Position numbers and translations under genes: made by a program. Shown here in pieces: positions 6,201 to 11,321 of a stretch of DNA of 12,406 bases (its first letter is position 1; each line of letters opens with the position of its first letter). Source of the stretch: DASWHR01 sp036398095 (GTDB lineage Bacteria > Actinomycetota > AC-67); assembly GCA_036398095.1 (NCBI GenBank), contig DASWHR010000144.1, positions 1 to 12,406 on the forward strand, written 5' to 3'. The notes under the pieces are model-generated. The model saw only the letters and a program-made list of their open reading frames with translations, made no database searches and had not been told where the DNA came from.

Positions 6201-8422
6201 AAGACACCATCACCATCACCGACACTCTCGATGCGCCCGCCTCGACAACATGGACGCTTGCGATCTCCAACGGCCAACAGACGGTGCGCAGCTTCCCCTC
6301 CGGCGCCGGCGTCACGATCTCCCAATCGTGGGATGGAACCGACAACGACGGAAACGTTGTACCCGACGGGGCATATCAGGCGACGTTGCAAGCCACCAGC
6401 CCGCTTGGCGACCTCGTAGTCTCCAACATCAACCTCATTGTCGATACGGTCAGCCCCACGATCGTCAACGTCGCGCCCGGCCATAAATCGAACACGCTAT
6501 GGAAACGGCCGCCGATCACCACGACGATCACCGACGATGGCGCGGGCATCGACATCGCGACGCTTACGCACACGCTCGATGGCGCGACGCTGCTCGGTGC
6601 CTACGAAATAGGCACCGGCTCCTTCACCGCGACCCCGGCAGTCGATCTGAGCATCGACGACTACCACTACCTGGACTTCGAAGCCGCCGACCTAGCCGGC
6701 AATCGGGCAATCGTGGGCTCGCGGTTCCGCGTCGTCAACATCGAACAGACCCCCGTCACCGCCGCCATCCCGCCGGTCAGCGCCACCGTTCCATCCACAT
6801 GCGTCGGCGGCTGTTCGGTCACCTTCACCGGCACCTCCGTCGCCCTGCAATCCCATACGGTCACGATCAGCTCCTCGGCGCATGCCGGTAGCGGAACGAT
6901 CACGCATCCCATCCCGCTGGAGGACGTCGTCGTCCAATGGGAGACCACCAGCGGCCCCCGCATGCAGCCGCTCCCACTCGACACCGTCGAATCCCAGCAG
7001 CCCATCAGCGTCGCAAGCGCGACCGACGCGCCACTCACCCGCGTGATCCCAGCCAGCCAGATCGACCTCGGACCAATCACGGTCGCCGCCCCGGCCGATG
7101 TCATACCCGACTCCGAAGCGACCATCGCAATGAGCAGCACCTCGGTGCCTCCAAACTGCACCAACACGCAGCACGTGTTATCGCCGGACCAGTGCGGCAT
7201 CCCACTCCTGAGGGGACTGCTCGAGCCGCTCACCAGTCCACTCTTCGGGACGGGCAAGTGGACGGGCTTGACGATCCCGGACGAGCTGCAACCCCGATGG
7301 GGAACCGCAACCGCATGGGACGACTCGGCCCGGCAGGAGATCGTCGTATTCGGAGGATGTACACACCCGGAGGCGCTGACGCGCAATGCATGCCTGACCG
7401 ACCAAGTGACCAACGAGACCTGGACCTACAAGCCCAGCCCCGACGACAGTCCCGGCACCTGGACGCGCCATACGCCACAGCCAAACTGGCCCACGCCTCG
7501 ATACGGAGCCGCGCTCGCCTTCGATCCCCACTTGGGAGAAGATGGAAGGGTCGTGATGGTCGGTGGCCTCGATGGCTCAGCCACTACAACGACCAACGGC
7601 GAGTTTGAGTCCGGTACGTGGCAATGGGATGGAACGAACTGGACCACGCTCAACGTTGTGTCTGATCAGCCGCCATCAACGCGTATCTGGCCGGGTTTCG
7701 CGACCGACAATCTGCGCTTTCCGGTCCTGTTCGGCGGCTGCGTCGCGCTCGCCACGCAGAACCTTTGCGACCAGGGTGTCGGTTACAGCCGGGAGACCTG
7801 GCGCCTGGACACGACACGCGTGAAGCAGGGCTTTCCCGCCGAATGGAAGAACATGTGCGGCGCATGCGGGGGGCGTCCGAGCGGCCGAATCAGCACGATG
7901 ATGACTTACTATCCCGCGGTCGATCAGGTGATCCTGTTCGGCGGCGAAGGCGTCGTCGGTAACGGGATCGACAAGCTCAACGACATGTATGCGTGGGACG
8001 GCAAAGCAGGCAAGTGGACACGCGTTGACGAAAGGTCTCCAGCCCTGGTCCCTTCCAAACGCAGCGGCGCCGGATTCGCCAGCTTGAAGGATCCCCAGAC
8101 CGACATCTTGCTCATGTATGGCGGCGGCGAGGACCGCTCGAAGCTGTTCAACGAGACCTGGCGCTATGAGGCCACCAACGATCCCATCCTTGGGATCGTG
8201 GGAACGTGGGCCGAATGCTCGTCATGCGACGAGCCGTCCGGCGAGTCGATTGGCGGGTACGACGCGGGACCGAAGCGGGCGCTGACCGGGTTCGCAACCA
8301 TCGGCGATTACTCGGGCCGAGCCTTCCTGTATGGCGGGATCAAGCAGTACGCTCCCGAACACCCCGAGCGCTACGGCAACTCGTTCCGGCGCGCCTACGT
8401 GTTCGACCGATCTCCCGGATGA
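3263..8422 (+). CDS. Giant exported protein: Ig-like/FlgD-type module array plus C-terminal kelch propeller
   Basis: 1719 residues from the GTG, which has a strong ribosome binding site. Residues 1 to about 33 are a signal peptide: basic VHRGKR, hydrophobic AALLSVALLGSILVSI, then Ala-rich cleavage sites (AKA or AVA). About 34-445 is a beta-rich region of no recognised family. From about 450 to 1160 runs an array of seven modules of about 104 residues: FlgD-type Ig-like modules with the W-D/N/T-G loop (W502, W606, W815, W1023) and Ig-like modules with an S/D-G-A/S-G signature (near 673, 893 and 1092). FSPNQDGVKD at 972-981 looks like the calcium-loop motif seen in other bacterial surface proteins. 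About 1160-1325 is a Thr/Ser/Pro-rich linker. About 1329-1719 holds kelch repeats with repeated V-V/L-F-G-G strands (galactose-oxidase-like propeller). There is no LPXTG, transmembrane tail or catalytic domain that I recognise, so it is secreted or held at the surface non-covalently. Adhesion or matrix/glycan binding is an inference. It is convergent with the NHL gene, with 39 bases between stops. Confidence 0.85.
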   Translation: MTVHRGKRVQAALLSVALLGSILVSIQAAKAVAVSAAESEQAWQLLDQPFTDATPASHPILGAAFPDADLFSPAPVASIAVVAKIDRPVSSSSWQVSFVNDLGAVLAAVSFSSETDAYQLKTGSFAWPGANRTVRITTSWISSELCIAGVCPVPDSTLTVRSAIVRVHQSGVLKKSASRVALSAGNETAADATFADLANVVHYYHVAGDFAPAPTVRLEAVASAGEPTPVGVPPKIEVRLIDSNGVVVSGAGLAFTSPQVTSAISPPLTLTDGRLYRLQVRSDSAGATLYLARLIMDQSSATGIARTVAWLPSVSFATSFTSDAESLSGPALAPAFDQAGPVRAAWIRSVATEQGSGSHADVVLQNAGAGSMAPQFSAHTGYMYRLTEIAVPVAGNLLNSVGRLYNQSLLNPIRGMVSSSALRVAADLLDAAAPAGTFTQTTNPYYPGVFSPSGWPASFQATITDRSPPIAWTLDIVNAGGVTVRSWAGSVAASPATITQTWDGHGSDGRVQLGGAYQAQLRTRDAAGNSNLRTQSVRLELTPLVIASASVTPAFNPTPNIFASARFTASFSRLASYTLQIADAQGQIVRTISTGTNLATQMDQFWNGKNDAGALLAAGAYTATLTATDYLGNRSVTSLQTIIDATPPTIDALQSPPASPLQGTVHLEVSAQDSGAGLINVQFLYRQVNGDETVGPWLPIATISGATPFAYDWPTFSTADGTIDLVARAADKAGNVSWNAPLRIEISNQGPTISGFTSSPSAFSPSGNSPDPTTTLSAALADASTPIDWSIAITNTSGATVQTFAGSGDSISQPWTGLDGAGQSLAEGIYTATLTATNASSQSTIATTSIVIDNTSPDLLITSPINGSETSFTKHTVAGLAQDVFGSSALPGSGIDPASISLTVANTGSSDPSQTPAVTFTGETIQSGFVALEPGATYTATLEAADLAGNHTQTTSTFTAVLDAPSTSHPAFSPNQDGVKDTITITDTLDAPASTTWTLAISNGQQTVRSFPSGAGVTISQSWDGTDNDGNVVPDGAYQATLQATSPLGDLVVSNINLIVDTVSPTIVNVAPGHKSNTLWKRPPITTTITDDGAGIDIATLTHTLDGATLLGAYEIGTGSFTATPAVDLSIDDYHYLDFEAADLAGNRAIVGSRFRVVNIEQTPVTAAIPPVSATVPSTCVGGCSVTFTGTSVALQSHTVTISSSAHAGSGTITHPIPLEDVVVQWETTSGPRMQPLPLDTVESQQPISVASATDAPLTRVIPASQIDLGPITVAAPADVIPDSEATIAMSSTSVPPNCTNTQHVLSPDQCGIPLLRGLLEPLTSPLFGTGKWTGLTIPDELQPRWGTATAWDDSARQEIVVFGGCTHPEALTRNACLTDQVTNETWTYKPSPDDSPGTWTRHTPQPNWPTPRYGAALAFDPHLGEDGRVVMVGGLDGSATTTTNGEFESGTWQWDGTNWTTLNVVSDQPPSTRIWPGFATDNLRFPVLFGGCVALATQNLCDQGVGYSRETWRLDTTRVKQGFPAEWKNMCGACGGRPSGRISTMMTYYPAVDQVILFGGEGVVGNGIDKLNDMYAWDGKAGKWTRVDERSPALVPSKRSGAGFASLKDPQTDILLMYGGGEDRSKLFNETWRYEATNDPILGIVGTWAECSSCDEPSGESIGGYDAGPKRALTGFATIGDYSGRAFLYGGIKQYAPEHPERYGNSFRRAYVFDRSPG
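4610..6745 (+). repeat. Coding region of the seven-module Ig-like array
   Basis: Protein-level tandem array. F-S/N-P motifs start at residues 450, 555, 763 and 972, and the tryptophans of the W-D/N/T-G turn sit at 502, 606, 815 and 1023. The steps are about 104, 208 and 208, i.e. one or two modules of 104 residues. The positions that are skipped are filled by Ig-like modules of a different type, giving the order A-A-B-A-B-A-B. The copies are diverged in DNA, so the array is old rather than a recent duplication. Confidence 0.65.
7250..8419 (+). repeat. Coding region of the kelch-type beta-propeller
   Basis: Four to six kelch units in the last 390 residues. Recurring strands are IVVFGG, VVMVGG, PVLFGG, VILFGG, LLMYGG and AFLYGG, each followed by a Trp-bearing strand such as ETWTY, GTWQW, ETWRL, MYAWD or ETWRY. 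This double-glycine then Trp pattern defines kelch blades. Eight cysteines lie in this part in four close pairs, which points to disulfides in an exported domain. Confidence 0.75.
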
Positions 8423-8461
8423 GCGCGCGAGCCGGTCGTAGGATGGGCACAACCTGGCATG
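8423..8461. other. Short convergent gap without a visible terminator
   Basis: 39 bases separate the stop of the giant gene from the stop of the NHL gene. I see no GC stem followed by a T run on either strand, so both transcripts may run into each other or end by a factor-dependent route. Confidence 0.5.
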
Positions 8462-10657
8462 TTAGAGAGCGGGTCGTTCGATGCACCGAACCAGGTGCCA
8501 CAGCGGGTTGCCGATGTAGATGTTCCCCTCCGCGTCGACGGCGATCTGAGCCTCTTTACCGCCAAGATGCGCCATCATCGCCGGCCCGCCATCGCCCCCG
8601 TTGATCCCGACAGTCGAGCCGCATCCGCCGCATCCGGCGATCCGGTGGATGATGCCGTTGTGGTCGATCGCGCGGATCCGGTTATAGCCGAGCCAGTCCA
8701 CGGTGTAGACGATCCCGTCGTCGGAGACCTCCACGTCACGCAGGGAACTGAAATGAGCGCTGGTCGCGGGGCCGCCGTCGCCCGGCTCGCCGAACTTACC
8801 GTAGCCGGCGATGGTGGTAATGATCTGCGTTTCCGCATCCACTTTGCGGACCCGGCTATCTCCCGCGTCGGCGACATATAAGTTCCCCGCCGGATCCAGG
8901 TCGATTCCCCAGACATCGACAAGCTGCGCCAGGCGCGCCGGGCCGCCGTCGCCACGGTAGTAGAGCGGCGAGCCGCCCGCCGCGGTGGTGATGATCCCGG
9001 TCCCAAGATCGAGCTTTCCGACGCGGTTGCGGCCGTTCTCCGCGAAAAACAGATTCTCACCGGCGGCATCGACGGCCAGATCCAAGACGCAGGAGAGTTG
9101 GACCAGGATGCCCAAGCCTTCGCCCGGGGTGAGCGGCTTGCCACACAGATCCCATGAGCCGACCCCGGCGATGGTGGTGATGATGCCCGTCGCGGCGTCG
9201 ATGCGGCGGATACGGTTGTCGCCGCTGGTTGCGACATAGACGTTGCCGGCGGGATCGACCTCGACGGCACGCGGCTGGTTCAGCGCCGCGTTGCGGGCTG
9301 GTCCGCCGTCGCCGGAATACTCGGCCATCGTATCGTTGCCCGCGACGCGGGATACGATCCTCGTTTCGGCATCGACACGCCAGATGTTGCAGCCCGTAGC
9401 GACATAGAGGTTGCCTTCTCGGTCAACCGCCTGATCCTCTTGGGCGTGAAAGATCGCGTTGGTAGCGTGCAGATCCTCAGCGACATCAAGGCAGAGCGAA
9501 TCGAATCCGCCGTAGATCCCGATGATGCCCGACGTGTCGATCTTTCGAATGTGAGCCGCGCCTGCGTCGTAGCTGCCGGCTATGAACAGGTTGCCTGCCA
9601 AATCCTCCACCACGAACTCGACGTAGCCGATTCCCGCCGAGATCGCAGGACCACCCTCGCCCGAAAGCCTCGGATCCCCCGAGCCGGCAATCGTGGAGAT
9701 GATCCCCGATGCCAGATCCAGGCGGCGAACCCGCGAGTTACCCCCGTCCGCGATCAACAAGCCATCCGAATGATCCACCCACAACCCGGTCGCACCGCCG
9801 AGCTGCGCCGCCATCGCAAGGCCGCCATCGCCTGAAAAACCCTTCGTCCCCGTTCCTGCTACGGTGCTGATCCGGCCGTTAGGATCAATGCGGCGAACCC
9901 GAAACGACGATCCGATATCAGTCACATACACGTTGCCGGCACGATCAACCGCCATGCCAAACACCTTGCCGATCGCCGCCTGCGTCGCTGGGCCGCCGTC
10001 CCCCGTTGACCCATCATGACCGTTGCCGGCAATCGTGGTGACCACACCGCCGGAATCGATCTTGCGCAGCCGCCGGTTCCCCGCGTCGGCGACAATCAAC
10101 GCTCCCGACGAGTCGATCACCAGATTCCACGGGCCCGAGAACGTCGCATCCCTGGCAGGCCCACCGTCGCCGGAGAACCCGCGTTGGCCGGTCCCGGCAA
10201 CCAGTCGCAAGATCCCCGTCGCCGCGTCGATGCGAAAGATCCGGTGCAGCACCCCGTCGGCGAAATAGATATTGCCCTCCGAATCCTCCACCGGAGCCCC
10301 AATGGCGATCCCCTGCGACGCCGGCCCATCCACGCCGATCCGCTCGAAGGGAAACGCCTCGGCCGCCCCCCAGGGGGGACGGACGTGGCTGCCTGCGATC
10401 GTGGAGATGATCCCATCCGAGGAGATACTTCGAATCCGGTCATTCGCGGGGAACATCAGCCCGCGGCTCGGAGACGGCCACAAGGGACCCGTCCCCGAGC
10501 CGAACGGCACGGTCGTCGCCAACTGCCCGTCGGCAGCGCCGCCGCCGGCCGCCAGCGAAATATAGCCAGGGCCGGTCCCAGCTCGAACACCCAGACCCGG
10601 CGATATCACCCCGACGACCAGAATCAGCGTCAGAAGCCCTCCTCGCCGCCTGCTCAT
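8462..10657 (-). CDS. Exported NHL-repeat beta-propeller protein
   Basis: 731 residues from the ATG at 10657. Residues 1 to about 26 are a signal peptide: MSRRR, then GLLTLILVVGVI, then a small-residue cleavage region. The rest is tandem NHL units of about 57 residues, each with I-I-T/S-T-I-A-G, a GDGGPA-like turn, a V-D-x-A-G-N-x-Y-V-A-D strand pair and a R-V-R-R-I-D strand. Turns are seen at about 108, 163, 219, 276, 333, 449, 569, 626 and 688, and two more decayed units fall near 393 and 509, giving about 11. NHL propellers bind proteins, glycans or other ligands; no enzyme motif was seen. An in-frame ATG at 10702 would add 15 residues before the basic segment; I prefer 10657 because it gives a normal signal peptide, although neither start has a strong ribosome binding site. 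It lacks Rhs/YD repeats, so it is not an Rhs toxin fragment. It is divergent from the small exported gene and convergent with the giant gene. Ligand unknown. Confidence 0.85.
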   Translation of the reverse strand: MSRRRGGLLTLILVVGVISPGLGVRAGTGPGYISLAAGGGAADGQLATTVPFGSGTGPLWPSPSRGLMFPANDRIRSISSDGIISTIAGSHVRPPWGAAEAFPFERIGVDGPASQGIAIGAPVEDSEGNIYFADGVLHRIFRIDAATGILRLVAGTGQRGFSGDGGPARDATFSGPWNLVIDSSGALIVADAGNRRLRKIDSGGVVTTIAGNGHDGSTGDGGPATQAAIGKVFGMAVDRAGNVYVTDIGSSFRVRRIDPNGRISTVAGTGTKGFSGDGGLAMAAQLGGATGLWVDHSDGLLIADGGNSRVRRLDLASGIISTIAGSGDPRLSGEGGPAISAGIGYVEFVVEDLAGNLFIAGSYDAGAAHIRKIDTSGIIGIYGGFDSLCLDVAEDLHATNAIFHAQEDQAVDREGNLYVATGCNIWRVDAETRIVSRVAGNDTMAEYSGDGGPARNAALNQPRAVEVDPAGNVYVATSGDNRIRRIDAATGIITTIAGVGSWDLCGKPLTPGEGLGILVQLSCVLDLAVDAAGENLFFAENGRNRVGKLDLGTGIITTAAGGSPLYYRGDGGPARLAQLVDVWGIDLDPAGNLYVADAGDSRVRKVDAETQIITTIAGYGKFGEPGDGGPATSAHFSSLRDVEVSDDGIVYTVDWLGYNRIRAIDHNGIIHRIAGCGGCGSTVGINGGDGGPAMMAHLGGKEAQIAVDAEGNIYIGNPLWHLVRCIERPAL
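8465..10345 (-). repeat. Tandem NHL units, about 170 bases each
   Basis: About 11 units with a period of 54-62 residues. In DNA the best conserved stretch is the GDGGPA codons, seen on the plus strand as repeated variants of GGGCCGCCGTCGCC. Units near residues 393 and 509 have lost the turn motif but keep the spacing and the following NHL strand. Confidence 0.75.
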
Positions 10658-10807
10658 CTCGGTCAACAATTCGAGACACAACCGCCAGTCCCTACCCCCC
10701 ATTCGAAAGGTTCGGATTGCGCAGACATCGCCTTCGCAGAGGTTCGAAGGACGGCTGCCAGGGTGCGCTCCGTTACCCGATCTCAGCCTTGATCGTTGGG
10801 CTGTTTG
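10658..10807. other. Divergent intergenic region between the NHL gene and the small exported gene
   Basis: 150 bases with no gene seen. It holds an inverted repeat at 10731-10750, and the heptamer AGGTTCG occurs at about 10708 and again, with the first base changed by context, at about 10740, so shared control of the two divergent genes is possible. I find no clear -10 hexamer in either direction, in contrast to the leaderless housekeeping genes. Confidence 0.35.
10731..10750 (+). repeat. Inverted repeat, 6-base arms, 8-base loop
   Basis: CCTTCG at 10731-10736 pairs perfectly with CGAAGG at 10745-10750 around 8 bases. It lies between two divergent exported-protein genes, 57 bases before the plus-strand start and 73 before the minus-strand start, and has the same 6-8-6 geometry as the repeat at 3215-3234. 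The base sequences differ, so a common regulator is not shown. Confidence 0.3.
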
Positions 10808-11281
10808 GTGAAACCCTCATGGATCCGCGGCGCCCTCATCGCGGTGTCGGTGCTCGGCGTCGGGCTTGTCACGGTGGCCTCAGAGGACGTTGCGGAGCGC
10901 TGCAATCGCTCCGATTACAAGCCGACCCCTAATGCGGTCCCATTCTCCATGTACGAGGACTCGCATGAGCCACCCAGCGGCGACACGAGACCGACCTCTT
11001 TCGCGTCCGGATCGATCCAGATCCTTGTGCGGGCGAAGCACTCGCTCACACCGGCAGAGGTGGCGGTCTGCGTGGCCGGCCGCCACGGCCAGGGATCGGA
11101 TGACGTCGCGCAGCTGCTCGAGGGTCCCTTCGACGATGTCGACGTGGAGGTTGGTCTCGACCGCTTCTTCGAGATCACGGTCCCAACCGGATCCGAAAAG
11201 GCGCTCCTACAGCAATACGCGCAGGATCCTGACGTCGAATACGCACAGCTGTCGCCCTCCGGCGCGATCGGCGCGCTCTGA
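10808..11281 (+). CDS. Small exported protein with a free-standing subtilase-propeptide (I9-like) domain
   Basis: 157 residues from the GTG at 10808. Residues 1 to about 25 form a signal peptide (VKPSWIRG, then hydrophobic ALIAVSVLGVGLVTVA). A polar linker follows to about 67. Residues about 68-149 look like a subtilisin-type propeptide: strand SIQILVRAK, helix TPAEVAVCVAG, strand RFFEITVPTGSEKALLQQYA, and the ending DPDVEYAQLSP. The pattern V-P-x-G-S-E-x-A-L followed by D-P-x-V-E-Y-A is typical of the end of such prodomains, which fold their protease and then block its active site. No peptidase domain follows: the stop comes eight residues after the motif, so it would act in trans as an inhibitor or chaperone, or be a remnant of a lost protease. 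Cys32 and Cys88 could pair. In-frame TTG codons at 10796 and 10805 are alternative starts; the ribosome binding site is weak for all. Family call by pattern only. Confidence 0.6.
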   Translation: MKPSWIRGALIAVSVLGVGLVTVASEDVAERCNRSDYKPTPNAVPFSMYEDSHEPPSGDTRPTSFASGSIQILVRAKHSLTPAEVAVCVAGRHGQGSDDVAQLLEGPFDDVDVEVGLDRFFEITVPTGSEKALLQQYAQDPDVEYAQLSPSGAIGAL

Positions 11282-11305
11282 TCTCCCATGATCATCGCGG
11301 CGCGC

Positions 11306-11311
11306 TAGCAT
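11306..11311 (+). promoter_or_regulatory. -10 box TAGCAT for metB (leaderless)
   Basis: TAGCAT lies 10 bases before the ATG at 11322 in the 40-base gap after the small exported gene. There is no Shine-Dalgarno upstream of the ATG. The leader would be 0-4 bases. This makes metB independent of the exported-protein genes before it. Confidence 0.45.
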
Positions 11312-11321
11312 TGGCGTCACC

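Noticed and set aside
6667..7413. 248-codon open frame on the minus strand inside the giant gene
   Set aside because: It is antisense to a convincing exported protein, with no ribosome binding site and no recognisable family; it follows from low stop frequency in this composition.
8465..10345. CRISPR-like or satellite repeat array
   Set aside because: The repeated GGGCCGCCGTCGCC-like stretches are codons for the GDGGPA turns of NHL units; spacing is about 170 bases and in frame.
8462..10657. NHL protein as part of an Rhs or teneurin-like toxin
   Set aside because: No YD repeats, Rhs core or C-terminal toxin domain are present; the chain ends shortly after the last NHL unit.
3043..11321. Mobile element carrying the exported genes
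   Set aside because: I saw no transposase, integrase, terminal inverted repeats, target duplication or tRNA at either border, so only an accessory block can be claimed.
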